64,000 nt of DNA from Verrucomicrobiaceae bacterium (GCA_947458455.1 CANGYJ010000002.1:434001-498000), one strand, 5' to 3'. Shown: positions 35,759-45,594, counted from the stretch's first letter. The notes: generated by a model from the letters alone, not told the origin. Numbers and translations: made by a program.

Positions 35759-36141
35759 TCGCGCAGCATCTCCACCACCGGCAGATCCGCTGGTGCCAAT
35801 TCGTAGCGTGAAAGCTCCGTGAGTGTCACCCAAGCGAGCGCCGAGTGCTCATGCGGATGCGGCTCCGGGCTTGTCGCGGTCAGCTCGCACTCGAAGGGGA
35901 TGAGGCGGATCGTGCCCCAATCGTAAGCATGCTCGCAGGCGGGGAGTTCGCGAAGAATGCGGACCTCGCAGGCCAGCTCTTCATGCAGCTCGCGGTGCAG
36001 AGCCGCTGCGGGCCGTTCACCGGGCTCGACTTTGCCGCCGGGGAATTCCCACAGGCCACCGAGCTTCTTGCCCTCGGGCCGACGGGCAATCATGACGGTT
36101 TCTCCGCGTTTCAAAATGGCACACACAACATCCACACTCAT
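35731..36141 (-). CDS. mutT: MutT-type Nudix hydrolase (8-oxo-dGTP diphosphatase-like)
   Basis: This 136-residue protein starts MSVDVVCAILKRGETVMIARRP and has the Nudix box at 36-58 (GKVEPGE, then RELHEEL). The usual Gly near the box end is Ala57. LWEFPGGKVEPGE is the MutT form associated with removing 8-oxo-dGTP from the nucleotide pool. The substrate is inferred from similarity. Confidence 0.82.
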   Translation of the reverse strand: MSVDVVCAILKRGETVMIARRPEGKKLGGLWEFPGGKVEPGERPAAALHRELHEELACEVRILRELPACEHAYDWGTIRLIPFECELTATSPEPHPHEHSALAWVTLTELSRYELAPADLPVVEMLRDGWSDGIVG

Positions 36142-36532
36142 GCGGCGGACAGTGCCAGCGTTCCGCGCCGACGCAATGGGAGCCGGGCGGCTCCCGATTC
36201 CGCCCGGCTCCGTCGTTGCTTTTGGGCATCAACCCTCAACAGGTTAACAACCAATCACTCTCAAGACCCAGTTCATGGGGCTCACGCCCGCAATCACTGT
36301 GCTGGCATTAGATTCGGGCCCGTTGAGCGTGTTCAAAGCGGTGAGAATTTTTTTCGGAGCTGCGCTCCGCTTGTAGGATTTCAAATCATTCTAGCCTAAT
36401 CGATTCATGAAGCCTTGCTGCACCGGGCTGGATCGAGAGGCATGCTAGGTTTTTGAAGAGGTCGGCGAATCATGGTCCGCAGAATACGGGTGCTAAGATG
36501 AATTTTCGATTTCAGCCCCCTCAAAAGAGCAA
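36142..36532. other. Intergenic, 391 bases; one strong hairpin
   Basis: I see no gene. A 12-pair hairpin (GGAGCCGGGCGG and CCGCCCGGCTCC, 36179-36211) lies near mutT. The remainder is of lower GC content and shows no clear structure. Confidence 0.5.
36179..36211. terminator. GC-rich hairpin, possible terminator
   Basis: A perfect 12-pair stem (GGAGCCGGGCGG/CCGCCCGGCTCC) encloses a nine-base loop. It lacks a T run, so termination is uncertain; an unrelated palindromic repeat is equally possible. It lies between mutT and the downstream end of the hypothetical gene near 36.5 kb. Confidence 0.35.
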
Positions 36533-37018
36533 CTATCCGAAAATCAATTCGAGCAGTTGCTCAGTCTCAAGCACGAGCTTGGGAGCATTTTCGATCTTCC
36601 CTTTCAAAGCCTCGACTACGCCTTCCGAAAACGCAGTGAGATCGTAGGAAATTGGGAAGACCTCATTGATGGGAAGGTTCAGAAACCGACTCAAAGCGTC
36701 TGGGCCACGGCGATCATAATCTGAGTCGAAGCGCCTAGCTAAGTCAAACTTTTGGGTGCCTCTGAACAAAGCCGCGGTGATGGCTAAGTCTGTCCGCCTC
36801 GCATCACTGCTTTTTACGTTGCCTATCAAAGCATCCACCTTCTGGCCGTTAGCCAGTGTCACTTGTGTTCCTATCAAACAGCCGTCTAGATCACAAACCG
36901 GTAACTTCGATAGCGGCTTCACCATTGTTTCGCCACGTGCGTCATTGTTTAGAAAAGTCCAAACAGGACACTTTTGAAAATGAAGCGGAGTAAGCTTTTC
37001 TGCGGGAACGGAACTCAC
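36533..37018 (-). CDS. Hypothetical protein, low-GC
   Basis: This 161-residue predicted soluble protein is of no family I recognise (PVCDLDGCLIGTQVTLANGQ, DLARRFDSDYDRRGPDALSR, a helical C-terminus). GC content is clearly below that of neighbours, and the flanks are also AT-richer, suggesting acquisition from elsewhere. It may be a lone immunity-like or regulatory accessory gene, but there is no direct support for that. Confidence 0.65.
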   Translation of the reverse strand: MSSVPAEKLTPLHFQKCPVWTFLNNDARGETMVKPLSKLPVCDLDGCLIGTQVTLANGQKVDALIGNVKSSDARRTDLAITAALFRGTQKFDLARRFDSDYDRRGPDALSRFLNLPINEVFPISYDLTAFSEGVVEALKGKIENAPKLVLETEQLLELIFG

Positions 37019-37049
37019 AATCGGAAGACGATAACATCATTGAGCCTAC

Positions 37050-38324
37050 TCAAACAAAATCCGTGATCGAGCCGAACTCGGCGTCGAAGAGGCGGCGGTA
37101 GGTGCGGAAGGCGAAGCGGTCGGTCATGTTGGCGATCCAATCGCAGACGAGGCGGGCGCGAGTTTTGGCATCGGGCGCGGCGGCGATCTCGCTTTCGATG
37201 TTTTCGGGGATGAGGCGCAGGCCTTTGGGCTGGGCGGGCTCGATGTAGCGATCCCGCAGGACGCCGAAGAGCTGCTGGAGGATGTGATCGGCCTTGTGAT
37301 CGAGCTGCTGGAGCTGCGGGCTGCGGAAGACGAGCTCGAGGGAGATTTTTTTGTGCAGATCAGCCCGGGCGCGGAGCGCGGGGTCGATCTGAAGCTCGAA
37401 CTGATGCCGCTGGGTGCTAGCACTGAGGAAGTTCGCGGTGGGGACGAGCTTCGTGGCGCGGATGCAATCGCCGATGAGGCGATTCAGGCGGCCTTCGACG
37501 CGGTCTTCACGCATGGCTTTGCACAGGAAGGCGACCCACTCGGCCTGCGAGGCATCGAGGGACTGTTTTTCGGCCCAGCGTTCCAGGTGGGTGACGTTAA
37601 TGAAGCCGGCGCGGATGCCATCGGCGAGGTCATTGAGCGAGTAGGCAGTGTCATCCGCCCAGTCCATGATCTGGCATTCGATGCTCTTGAAGCCGTTGCG
37701 TGCCTTGCCGGGTGTGAGCTCGACAGGGAAGGCCTGGCCGCCCATGGCGAAATCGAGCCAGGTTTCCTGGTCGTCGTAGAGGTAGTGGTTGGTTTTGCCC
37801 GCAGGGCGCTCGGTGAAGAGGGTTTTGTATTTGAGGACGCCGTCGAGCAAGGCCCGCGAGGGATTCATGCCGGCGCGGCCTTCGCTGAAAAGGGTCTGCG
37901 TGAGGATGCGGAGGGTCTGCGCATTGCCCTCAAAGCCGCCGTAGGGCTCCATGAGGCGGTGCAGGGTGCGCTCGCCGGCATGGCCGAAGGGCGGATGGCC
38001 GAGGTCGTGGCTGAGGCAGGCGCTTTCGACCAGATCGGGATCAATGAAGCATTCGTCATCGAGCACGCCGCCCTGCTGGCGCAGCCATCCGCAGATGCTG
38101 CGGCCGATTTGAGCCACCTCGATGCTGTGAGTGAGACGCGTGCGGTAGAAGTCGTATTCGCCGGAGAGGAAGACCTGCGTTTTGCTCTGGAGGCGGCGGA
38201 AGGCGCTGCTGTGGATGATGCGGTCGCGGTCGATCTGGAAGGCGCTGCGGTATTCGCCGTCGAAGACTTTCCGCTCGTGGAGTGTGGCGGTGTCGAAGGA
38301 GTTGTAGAAGCGGTTGGCGGGCAT
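37050..38324 (-). CDS. dgt: Deoxyguanosinetriphosphate triphosphohydrolase (dGTPase)
   Basis: This 424-residue HD-domain enzyme splits dNTPs, classically dGTP, into deoxynucleoside and triphosphate. Metal ligands are His66 (LTHSIEVAQIGR) and His106-Asp107 (SHDLGHPPFGHAGE, with His115), plus a later Asp in MDWADDTAYSLNDLADG. The N-terminal SSAFRRLQSKTQVF is characteristic. The length matches the shorter dgt subgroup. It affects nucleotide pools and can limit foreign DNA replication. Confidence 0.93.
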   Translation of the reverse strand: MPANRFYNSFDTATLHERKVFDGEYRSAFQIDRDRIIHSSAFRRLQSKTQVFLSGEYDFYRTRLTHSIEVAQIGRSICGWLRQQGGVLDDECFIDPDLVESACLSHDLGHPPFGHAGERTLHRLMEPYGGFEGNAQTLRILTQTLFSEGRAGMNPSRALLDGVLKYKTLFTERPAGKTNHYLYDDQETWLDFAMGGQAFPVELTPGKARNGFKSIECQIMDWADDTAYSLNDLADGIRAGFINVTHLERWAEKQSLDASQAEWVAFLCKAMREDRVEGRLNRLIGDCIRATKLVPTANFLSASTQRHQFELQIDPALRARADLHKKISLELVFRSPQLQQLDHKADHILQQLFGVLRDRYIEPAQPKGLRLIPENIESEIAAAPDAKTRARLVCDWIANMTDRFAFRTYRRLFDAEFGSITDFV

Positions 38325-38366
38325 TTCGAGGCGCAGGCTAGCGCAGGTTCAGGCACGGCGGAAACA

Positions 38367-38400
38367 TGAAAAAAGGGCGGATCTCGCGATCCGCCCTTCG
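38367..38400 (-). terminator. Rho-independent terminator of rpsB-tsf
   Basis: Read on the minus strand downstream of tsf, the stem AAGGGCGGATC/GATCCGCCCTT is followed directly by a run of six T. The position 26 bases after the tsf stop fits termination of the rpsB-tsf transcript. Confidence 0.85.
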
Positions 38401-38425
38401 GTGTAATTTTCTTGCTGAGCAGCTC

Positions 38426-39025
38426 TTAGATGTCCTCACCGACGGCGTAGCGCACGAAGCGACGCACGACGAGGTTTTCGCCGAGTTCGGCGATCTTGCT
38501 CTTCACGAAGTCGCCGATGGTGATGTCGGGGTTCTTGATGAAGGCCTGCTCGAGGAGGCACTGCTCGGCGAAGATCTTGTCGATCTTGCCCTGCACGATC
38601 TTCTCAACGATGGCCTCGGGCTTGCCCTTGACCTGCTCGGCGGCGATTTCGCGCTCCTTGGTGATGAGATCGGCGGGGATCTCCTCACGACCGATGAACT
38701 TCGGATTGGAGGCGGCGATGTGGAGGGAGATGTCCTTCACGAAGGCCTGGAAGATTTCGTTGCGGGCAACGAAGTCGGTTTCGCAGTTCACTTCGATGAG
38801 CACGCCGATGCGGCCTGCCATGTGGATGTAGGAGGAGATGATGCCTTCCTTGGTCTGGCGGTCACCTTTGGTTTCAGCCTTGGTGATGCCTTTCTTGCGG
38901 AGGATGGTTTCAGCCTTTTCGAGGTCGCCTTCGGCTTCCTTGAGGGCTTTTTTGCAATCCATCATGCCTGCGTTGGTCTTTTCACGCAGGGCCATGACGA
39001 TTTTCGCGGAGATTTCTTCGGCCAT
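38426..39025 (-). CDS. tsf: Elongation factor Ts
   Basis: This 199-residue nucleotide-exchange factor for EF-Tu has the N-terminal UBA-like domain (VMALREKTNAGMMDCKKALK, about 8-28) and a single dimerisation-type core, with IHMAGRIGVLIEVNCETDFV. It is of the short type and lacks the extra subdomain of the E. coli protein (283 residues). It follows rpsB after 30 bases, the conserved bacterial order, with a terminator just downstream. Confidence 0.96.
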   Translation of the reverse strand: MAEEISAKIVMALREKTNAGMMDCKKALKEAEGDLEKAETILRKKGITKAETKGDRQTKEGIISSYIHMAGRIGVLIEVNCETDFVARNEIFQAFVKDISLHIAASNPKFIGREEIPADLITKEREIAAEQVKGKPEAIVEKIVQGKIDKIFAEQCLLEQAFIKNPDITIGDFVKSKIAELGENLVVRRFVRYAVGEDI

Positions 39026-39055
39026 GATCGGTCTGGGGTTGGGGATGAGGGTTGC

Positions 39056-39748
39056 TTATTTCTTCATCTCCGCCGTGGCGACGATGACGGGGTCGATCAG
39101 CTTCTGCAGGATGATGCGGATGGAGCGGATGGCGTCGTCGTTGGCGGCGATGGGGTAATTGATGACGGAGGGATCGGCGTTCGTGTCCACGAGGGCCACG
39201 ATCGGGATCTTGAGGCGGCGGGACTCGGAGACGGCGATGTGCTCACGGGCGGCGTCCACGATGACGACGGCGTCAGGGAGCTTGTCCATGTGGCGGATGC
39301 CGCGGAGGTTGCGCTCAAGCTTGATGCGCTCGCGGTTGAGGGAGGCGAGTTCCTTCTTGGACATCTGCTTGAACTCAGGCTTCTTCTCGATGTCTTCGAG
39401 GTAGTTCAGGCGGGCGATGGACTTGCGGAGGGTCTCGTTGTTCGTGAGGGTGCCGCCGAGCCAGCGGTGGTTCACATAGAACTGGTGGCAGGCTTCAGCG
39501 GCCTGCTTGACGGCTTCCTGGGCCTGGCGTTTGCAACCGACGAAGAGGATCTTCTTGGACTTGCGGGCGAGTTCGCTGAGGAAGTCGGCGGCTTTGTCGA
39601 TCTGATTGACGGTCTCCTCGATGTTGAGGATGTGGATGTTGTTTTTGGTGCCCATGATGAATTTCTTCATCTTAGGATTCCAGCGCTTGGTCTGATGTCC
39701 GAAATGGACGCCAGCTTCGACGAGTTCGACGAGTACGGGGGATGACAT
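39056..39748 (-). CDS. rpsB: 30S ribosomal protein S2
   Basis: This 230-residue ribosomal protein S2 has VELVEAGVHFGHQTKRWNPKM near the N-terminus and VIVDAAREHIAVSESRRLKIP in the middle; both are typical. It heads the rpsB-tsf unit. A leader of roughly 130 bases between the suggested promoter and the ATG could hold an S2 autoregulatory site, as in other bacteria, but no motif was identified. Confidence 0.97.
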   Translation of the reverse strand: MSSPVLVELVEAGVHFGHQTKRWNPKMKKFIMGTKNNIHILNIEETVNQIDKAADFLSELARKSKKILFVGCKRQAQEAVKQAAEACHQFYVNHRWLGGTLTNNETLRKSIARLNYLEDIEKKPEFKQMSKKELASLNRERIKLERNLRGIRHMDKLPDAVVIVDAAREHIAVSESRRLKIPIVALVDTNADPSVINYPIAANDDAIRSIRIILQKLIDPVIVATAEMKK

Positions 39749-39883
39749 GTGGGTATCTAGAGTGCCTTTTCTTCCGCACGCGGCCGGTGAAGGCGGCGCT
39801 CTGGCTCACGAGGAGCTGATTCGGTGGATCGGGCGATAGGTGACCTTTGTCCCGTCCAGAATGGCCGGGCGAAAGGGACCGCG

Positions 39884-39911
39884 ATGGTAGCGGCGACCAC
39901 CCCGGCGGCAA
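39884..39911 (-). promoter_or_regulatory. Possible sigma-70 promoter of rpsB
   Basis: On the minus strand TTGCCG and TACCAT are separated by 16 bases, a fair match to -35/-10 consensus. They lie upstream of rpsB in an otherwise empty region. This is recognised by eye only. Confidence 0.35.
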
Positions 39912-39988
39912 GCGGTTTTTCGACTCGTGACCGGCTTGTCACCCAGGAGATGGCTGCAAGAGGTCGCGAAAGCGCCCCACGGAAGGTT

Positions 39989-41704
39989 TTACAGCCCTAA
40001 ATCCGTCACCGCGCCGAGGCTGGCGCTGGTGCAGAGCTTGGCATACTTCGCCAGCACACCACGGGTGTAGCGAGGCTTCGGCTGCTTCCATTTGGCGAGG
40101 CGGGCTTTGAGGTCCTTGGCGGGGATGCCGAGGGTGATTTGGCGTGTTTCCGCGTCGATGGTGATCGGGTCGCCATTTTTGATGACGGCGATGGGGCCGC
40201 CGACGAAGGCTTCTGGCGTGACGTGACCGACGACGAAGCCGTGGCTGCCGCCGCTGAAACGACCATCGGTGATGAAGGCGACGTCTTTGCCCAAACCCTT
40301 GCCCATGATGGCGGAAGTCGGCGAAAGCATCTCACGCATGCCGGGGCCGCCTTTGGGGCCTTCCATACGGACGACGATGACGTGGCCTTTTTTGACTTTG
40401 TCGTTCAAAATGGCCTGGAGTGCGGTTTCCTCGGACTCGAACACGATGGCCTTGCCGGAGAAACTGAGGCCTTCTTTGCCGGAGATCTTGCCGACGGCAC
40501 CTTCGGGGCAAAGGTTGCCTCGGAAGATGACGAGGTGGCTGTCCTTCTTGATCGGGTCGCTCAGCGGGCGGACGATGGTCTGGCTCTTCGGCCAGAAGAT
40601 CTTGGAGTTCTTCATGTTCTCCTTCATCGTCTTGCCGGTGACGGTGAGGCAGTCGCCGTGCATGAGGCCTTCGTTCACCAGGATGCGGATGAGCGGCACG
40701 GTGCCACCAATCTTCACGAGGTCGTTCATGAAGTATTTGCCGCTGGGCTTCAGGTCGGCCAGCACGGGCGTTTTTTTACCAATGCGGGTGAAGTCATCGA
40801 TGCCAAGTTTCACGCCGGCTGCATGGGCCATGGCGATGAGGTGCAAAACAGCGTTCGTGCTGCCGCCGAGCGTGATGATGAGCGTGATGGCGTTTTCAAA
40901 GGCCTCCTTCGTCATGATGTCGCGGGGCGTGATGCCCTTCTTGATCATGTTCATGACGGCCGCGCCGGCGTCGAAGCAGTCGATAAGCTTGTCACTGCTC
41001 ACGGCGGCTTGGGCGCCGGAGTTCGGAAGACTCATGCCCATGGCTTCAATGGCGCTGGCCATGGTGTTGGCGGTGTACATGCCGCCGCAGGAGCCTTCGC
41101 CGGGGATGGAGTGCTCCTCGATGTCCGCAAGTTGCTTGTCGCTGATCTTGCAGTTCGCATGCTGGCCCACGGCTTCAAAGACGGTGACGATGTCTGCGTC
41201 CTTCTTTTCGGGACCCACACAGCCTGGCAGGATGGTGCCGCCATAGACAAAGACCGCGGGGCGATTCATGCGGGCGATGGCGATCATGCAGCCGGGCATG
41301 TTTTTGTCACAACCCCCGATGGCGACATAGCCGTCGAGACCTTCGCAGCCGACGACGGTTTCGATGCTGTCCGCGATCACCTCACGCGACACGAGCGAGT
41401 ATTTCATGCCCTCCGTGCCCATGCTAATGCCGTCAGAGATAGTGATGGTGTTGAAGATGACGCTTTTGCCACCGGCGGCATCGACACCCTTCGCAGACTC
41501 TTTGGCGAGACGGTCGATGTGCATGTTGCACGGCGTGACCATGCTCCAAGTGCTTGCGATGCCAATTTGCGACTTCTTGAAGTCCTCCCGCTTGAAGCCC
41601 ACGGCGTGCAGCATCGCACGGCTGGCGGCACGTTCCGGCCCATCGACGACGATGGCGCTGTGTTTGCGATGGAGGGATTCGGTGGAGGCGGCTTTCTTGG
41701 GCAT
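39989..41704 (-). CDS. ilvD: Dihydroxy-acid dehydratase
   Basis: This 571-residue Fe-S enzyme catalyses the third step of valine and isoleucine synthesis, and also serves pantothenate synthesis. Cluster and metal residues lie in [13 protein letters not shown] and [14 protein letters not shown]. The C-terminal [20 protein letters not shown] and the length are standard. No other ilv genes are adjacent. Confidence 0.96.
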   Translation of the reverse strand: MPKKAASTESLHRKHSAIVVDGPERAASRAMLHAVGFKREDFKKSQIGIASTWSMVTPCNMHIDRLAKESAKGVDAAGGKSVIFNTITISDGISMGTEGMKYSLVSREVIADSIETVVGCEGLDGYVAIGGCDKNMPGCMIAIARMNRPAVFVYGGTILPGCVGPEKKDADIVTVFEAVGQHANCKISDKQLADIEEHSIPGEGSCGGMYTANTMASAIEAMGMSLPNSGAQAAVSSDKLIDCFDAGAAVMNMIKKGITPRDIMTKEAFENAITLIITLGGSTNAVLHLIAMAHAAGVKLGIDDFTRIGKKTPVLADLKPSGKYFMNDLVKIGGTVPLIRILVNEGLMHGDCLTVTGKTMKENMKNSKIFWPKSQTIVRPLSDPIKKDSHLVIFRGNLCPEGAVGKISGKEGLSFSGKAIVFESEETALQAILNDKVKKGHVIVVRMEGPKGGPGMREMLSPTSAIMGKGLGKDVAFITDGRFSGGSHGFVVGHVTPEAFVGGPIAVIKNGDPITIDAETRQITLGIPAKDLKARLAKWKQPKPRYTRGVLAKYAKLCTSASLGAVTDLGL

Positions 41705-41824
41705 GGCGGTGGGAAAAGGGCCGCCAGTGTGGCGCGGAGAGGCCGGGATGCAAGACGCGGGTGACGGATGCTGCCGCCCTTCTGAAAGAAGACAGCCACA
41801 AACCTCGAACTGACTTTCACCATC

Positions 41825-42547
41825 ATGAAACTCACCTCGCTACTCTCTCTCTTAGTTTTTGCCACCGTTCTACACGCCGACCCTCCGGAGGGCTTCAAGG
41901 CGATCTTCAACGGCACGGATCTCACCGGCTGGTACGGGCTGAACCCGCACAGTGTGGTGAAGCTGGAAGGCGAAAAGAAAGCCGCCGCGCTGCAAAAAAT
42001 GCGGGAGGAGTTCGCCAAGCACTGGCGGGTGGAAAACGGCGAGCTCGTCAATGATGGTGAAGGCGGATACGCCACGACCGACGCCGACTTCGGCGACATT
42101 GAGATGCTCATCGAATACAAAACCGTGCCCAAAGCGGACAGCGGCATCTACCTCCGTGGCAATCCTCAGGTGCAGATCTGGGACAAAACGCAGGTCTTTG
42201 ATCCAAAGAAGCCGGACCGCAAGCCGCACCTCGGCTCCGGTGGCCTCTTCAACAACACACCTGGCAAGCCCGGCCGCGATCCGCTGGTGCTGGCCGATAA
42301 GGGCTTCGGCGAGTGGAACAGTTTCCGAATCCGCCAGATCGGGGAGGTGACCTGGGTGTGGCTCAACGAACAGCTCGTGGTGGATGGTGCGGTGATGGAA
42401 AACTTCTGGGACCGCGCCAAACCGATGCCCGCGAAAGGTCCGATCATGCTGCAAACGCACGGTGGAGAGATCCGCTGGAGAAACATCCATGTGAAGGAAC
42501 TCAGCGCCGCAGAATCCGCCGAGCTGCTGAAAAAGGCCGGGAAGTGA
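41825..42547 (+). CDS. DUF1080 (3-keto-disaccharide hydrolase-type) secreted protein
   Basis: This 240-residue protein has a signal peptide ([18 protein letters not shown]) followed by one DUF1080 concanavalin-like domain ([76 protein letters not shown]). DUF1080 members include 3-keto-glycoside hydrolases and are abundant in PVC and Bacteroidota genomes. The exact substrate is unknown. A bidirectional terminator follows the stop. Confidence 0.9.
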   Translation: MKLTSLLSLLVFATVLHADPPEGFKAIFNGTDLTGWYGLNPHSVVKLEGEKKAAALQKMREEFAKHWRVENGELVNDGEGGYATTDADFGDIEMLIEYKTVPKADSGIYLRGNPQVQIWDKTQVFDPKKPDRKPHLGSGGLFNNTPGKPGRDPLVLADKGFGEWNSFRIRQIGEVTWVWLNEQLVVDGAVMENFWDRAKPMPAKGPIMLQTHGGEIRWRNIHVKELSAAESAELLKKAGK

Positions 42548-42557
42548 ACTGGACACG

Positions 42558-42590
42558 AAAAAGGGCGGCTCGTGGGAGCCGCCCTTTTTA
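42558..42590. terminator. Bidirectional rho-independent terminator
   Basis: AAAAAGGGCGGCTC and GAGCCGCCCTTTTT flank a four-base loop, with T runs on both strands. It lies between the convergent DUF1080 and FKBP genes and can serve both. Confidence 0.88.
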
Positions 42591-42614
42591 TTTGGGTCGA
42601 AAATGTGGCGGGGC

Positions 42615-43475
42615 TTATTTCACGATGCCGAGGAGCTCGACGTCGAAGATAAGGGTGGAGCCGGGTGGGATGTCATCGCCTTGAGCCTGGTCGCCGTAAG
42701 CGAGGTCAGAAGGGATGTGGAAGCGCCACTTGGAGCCGACGGGCATGAGTTGAAGGCCTTCGGTCCAGCCGCGAATCACGCCCTGGAGGGGGAAGGAGGT
42801 AGGCTCGCCACGCTCGACGGAGCTATCGAAGACTTTGCCGTCGATCAGCGTGCCGTGGTAGTGGACGCTCACGCTATCCGTCACGGCGGGCTTGGGTCCG
42901 GTGCCTTCTTTGAGCACTTCATATTGCAGGCCGCTGGCGGTGGTGGTCACGCCTTTGCGCTTGCCGTTCTCAGCGAGATATTTTTGGCCTTCTTCCTTGT
43001 ACTTTCCGGCGGCGGCGGCCATTTCCTTCTGCTCTTCGGCCATTTTTGCCTGCTGCTTGCTCTGCATGAGCTTGTTGAAGCCATCCATCGCGGCGTCGAG
43101 TTCTGCCTTGGTGTAAGGCTCAGCTCCGGTGGCGGCACCCGTGGCACGCTCCATGCCGGCTTTGAGTTTGTCGGCATTGATGGAGATGTCTTCGTTCTTG
43201 AACTGCTGGCCCAGGCCGATGCCCATGGCGTAACCTGCGGGCTTTTTGCCGCCCAGCACATCACTCACGCCTTCGATGAAGGCACTGAGATCCATCTTCT
43301 CCTTCTGGCCGGCAAACTGTCCGCCGACGTTTTTACCGATGAAGTAGCTCACCTTCTCCATGTCCACTGCGGGAGGTGCAGCGTTGGCGGGCTCGGCTTT
43401 TTTGACTTCTTGAGCGTGCGTTTGGCCGAGCATGGAAACAACGGCAAACAAGGATGCAATGTGGAGTTTGTTCAT
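42615..43475 (-). CDS. FKBP-type peptidyl-prolyl isomerase (Mip/FkpA-like), periplasmic
   Basis: This 286-residue protein has a signal peptide (MNKLHIASLFAVVSMLGQTHAQ), an N-terminal helical dimerisation domain (about 35-165; MEKVSYFIGKNVGGQFAGQK, GYAMGIGLGQQFKNEDI) and a C-terminal FKBP domain (about 185-286; VSVHYHGTLIDGKVFDSSVE, VIRGWTEGLQLM, FHIPSDLAYG, LIFDVELLGI). It assists folding of envelope proteins at proline bonds. The start was set at the signal peptide; the open frame extends 29 codons further upstream. Confidence 0.93.
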   Translation of the reverse strand: MNKLHIASLFAVVSMLGQTHAQEVKKAEPANAAPPAVDMEKVSYFIGKNVGGQFAGQKEKMDLSAFIEGVSDVLGGKKPAGYAMGIGLGQQFKNEDISINADKLKAGMERATGAATGAEPYTKAELDAAMDGFNKLMQSKQQAKMAEEQKEMAAAAGKYKEEGQKYLAENGKRKGVTTTASGLQYEVLKEGTGPKPAVTDSVSVHYHGTLIDGKVFDSSVERGEPTSFPLQGVIRGWTEGLQLMPVGSKWRFHIPSDLAYGDQAQGDDIPPGSTLIFDVELLGIVK

Positions 43476-43587
43476 GGAGGCGCGGAGACTACCCGTCCGC
43501 GATGCCGGGTCAATCGGGGCTTTCGTCAGGTCTTTGCCTCTGCGCCGGGCATTTGACGGCACCCCCGGCTGCGCCTAAGCAGGCCTC

Positions 43588-43800
43588 ATGGAACGCCCCG
43601 CTGCCATCACCCAGATCCGTGAAGCCTGCAAAAACATCGCCCTTCAGTTCATGAAGATTCATCCCGCCGTGCCCGGACTGGCGGACGAGGAGACGCAGAA
43701 GGAATGCTTCCGTTGCGTGCATGAGATGACGGTGCTGCTGGAGACGATCAAAAAGAAGATCGGCCGCCTGGAGCGTTCGGACGACAGCTCGCTGCTATGA
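43588..43800 (+). CDS. Small hypothetical helical protein
   Basis: This 70-residue protein is predicted to be all-helical (ITQIREACKNIALQFMKIHP, KECFRCVHEMTVLLETIKKK). The two close cysteines and nearby histidine (CFRCVHE) could bind a metal or cofactor. I do not recognise a family. The composition matches surrounding genes. Confidence 0.6.
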   Translation: MERPAAITQIREACKNIALQFMKIHPAVPGLADEETQKECFRCVHEMTVLLETIKKKIGRLERSDDSSLL

Positions 43801-43846
43801 GCGGGCGAAGGCTTCGCGGGGACTTTTGGCGAAGCGAGCCATCCAT

Positions 43847-43921
<75 letters not shown>

Positions 43922-43926
43922 GTAAA

Positions 43927-44001
43927 TGGCTCCTGAGGTAGGGTTCGAACCTACGACCTAGTGGTTAACAGCCACCCGCTCTACCGCTGAGCTACTCAGG
44001 A
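43927..44001 (-). tRNA. tRNA-Asn (GTT)
   Basis: The cloverleaf on the reverse strand has acceptor TCCTGAG/CTCAGGA, anticodon stem GGTGG/CCACT around CTGTTAA (anticodon GTT), T loop TTCGAAC, discriminator G and an encoded CCA. It lies five bases upstream of tRNA-Met and is probably processed from the same transcript. GatB, encoded near 57 kb, may be needed to amidate Asp on this tRNA. Confidence 0.93.
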
Positions 44002-44089
44002 ATCATGTTCCCTTCCGGGGAAGGGGGCGGGATGAATAGCCGTTTCGGGTTTTCGCGCAAGCACTTTGTCACCCGACCGCGCGGAGCGG

Positions 44090-44725
44090 TCATTTAGGGC
44101 TGCGGGCAGCCTCACGCTTGTGTTTGACCACCTCGATGACGATCGGCAGCACGGAGACGACGATGATCAGGAGGGAGACGAGCTTGAAGTTGCTCTTGAT
44201 GATGGGGATGTTGCCAAGGGCAAAGCCGAGGATGGAGATGCTGATCACCCAAAACAGCCCGCCGCCGAGGCTGAACATCAAAAAGCGACGGTACTGCATG
44301 TGGCCAAACCCGGCGGTAAATGGGGCAAAGGTCCGCACGATGGGCACAAAGCGGGCGATCACGATGGCGCGGCCACCGTGCTTCACGAAAAAGGCCTCCG
44401 TCTTGGCCAAATAATCTCGTTTGAACCAGCGCTGGTTCACGATCCAGCCGCCGCACTTGCGGCCGATCCAGTAGTTCACGTTGTCGCCCAGGATCGCCGC
44501 GCAGACGAGCAGCGGAATGATGATCTCGATGCGCATGAAACCCTGCGCGGCCAAGGCTCCGACGGCAAACAGCAGCGAGTCACCCGGCAGGAAGGGTGTG
44601 ACGACGAGGCCCGTCTCGCAAAACACGATGGCAAACAGCAGCGCATAAATCAGCGGGCCGTGCTGCTCCGCAAAGGTTTGCAGGTGTTGATCGACGTGGG
44701 CGATGAAATCGAAAATCTGGGTCAT
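44090..44725 (-). CDS. DedA-family membrane protein
   Basis: This 211-residue inner-membrane protein of the DedA/VTT group has the signature ETGLVVTPFLPGDSLLFAVG, GDNVNYWIGRKCG, FVKHGGRAIVIARFVPIVRTF and APFTAGFGHMQYRRF. DedA proteins flip lipid carriers such as undecaprenyl phosphate or phosphatidylethanolamine and support membrane homeostasis. The start at MTQIFDFIAHV was preferred over a longer frame whose first residues look non-coding. Confidence 0.92.
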   Translation of the reverse strand: MTQIFDFIAHVDQHLQTFAEQHGPLIYALLFAIVFCETGLVVTPFLPGDSLLFAVGALAAQGFMRIEIIIPLLVCAAILGDNVNYWIGRKCGGWIVNQRWFKRDYLAKTEAFFVKHGGRAIVIARFVPIVRTFAPFTAGFGHMQYRRFLMFSLGGGLFWVISISILGFALGNIPIIKSNFKLVSLLIIVVSVLPIVIEVVKHKREAARSPK

Positions 44726-44823
44726 GCGGAAGAGGGAAGCCGATACTCCGGCGCAGGTGGGAGGCGTCCAACAAAAAGTGGCGATTGTTTCGTGTAGCAA
44801 CGCCGTTCTAGCCTCCGCCCGCC

Positions 44824-45594
44824 ATGCGCTCCCTCTTCATCCTCACCACCGCCCTCCTCGCCGCCTTTGCACCCGTCCTCGCCGATCCGGTGTATGAGCT
44901 GCGCATCTACACCTGCCACGAAGGAAAGCTCGATGCCTTGCTCACCCGCTTCCGTGACCACACCTGCAAGCTCTTTGAAAAGCACGGCATGGGCAATGTG
45001 GGCTACTGGGTGCCCGTCGGTGAGGAAAACGGCTCCAAGACGACCCTGATCTATGTGTTGGAGCACAAGAGCCGCGAGGCCGCCAAGGAGAGCTTCAAGG
45101 CCTTCGGGGCCGATCCCGAATGGAAAGCCGCAGCAAAGGCCAGCGAGGCGAATGGCAAGATCGTCGCCAAAATCGACTCTATCTTCATGACGCCGACGGA
45201 TTACTCGCCCGCGTTGAAGGTGGAAAAGAGCGCCAAGCCCCGCGTCTTCGAGATGCGCACCTACACCACGCCTCCCGGCAAGCTCGACGCCCTCCACGCC
45301 CGCTTCCGCGATCACACGATGAAGCTCTTCAGCAAGCACGGCATGAGCCACCTCGCCTACTGGACACCCACCGATGCCGAAAAAGGCGCCGGCACCAAGC
45401 TCATCTACATCCTCGCCCACGACAGCAAGGAAGCCGGCCTCGCCTCCTTCACCGCCTTCCGCGCCGATCCCGATTGGATCAAAGCCAAAGGCGATAGCGA
45501 AGCCGCCAACGGCGGGCCGCTAACCATTCAACCCCAGGCCGAAGGCGTGAAAAGCGTGTACATGAAGGCGGTGGATTTTTCGCCGGTGCAGTAA
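44824..45594 (+). CDS. Secreted protein with two NIPSNAP domains
   Basis: This 256-residue protein has a signal peptide (MRSLFILTTALLAAFAPVLA) followed by two tandem NIPSNAP-type ferredoxin-like domains (YELRIYTCHEGKLDALLTRF and FEMRTYTTPPGKLDALHARF). The two halves are clearly homologous, indicating internal duplication. NIPSNAP proteins are common near sugar-degradation genes in PVC bacteria; the function is unknown. It opens a + strand run of secreted hydrolase genes. Confidence 0.9.
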   Translation: MRSLFILTTALLAAFAPVLADPVYELRIYTCHEGKLDALLTRFRDHTCKLFEKHGMGNVGYWVPVGEENGSKTTLIYVLEHKSREAAKESFKAFGADPEWKAAAKASEANGKIVAKIDSIFMTPTDYSPALKVEKSAKPRVFEMRTYTTPPGKLDALHARFRDHTMKLFSKHGMSHLAYWTPTDAEKGAGTKLIYILAHDSKEAGLASFTAFRADPDWIKAKGDSEAANGGPLTIQPQAEGVKSVYMKAVDFSPVQ

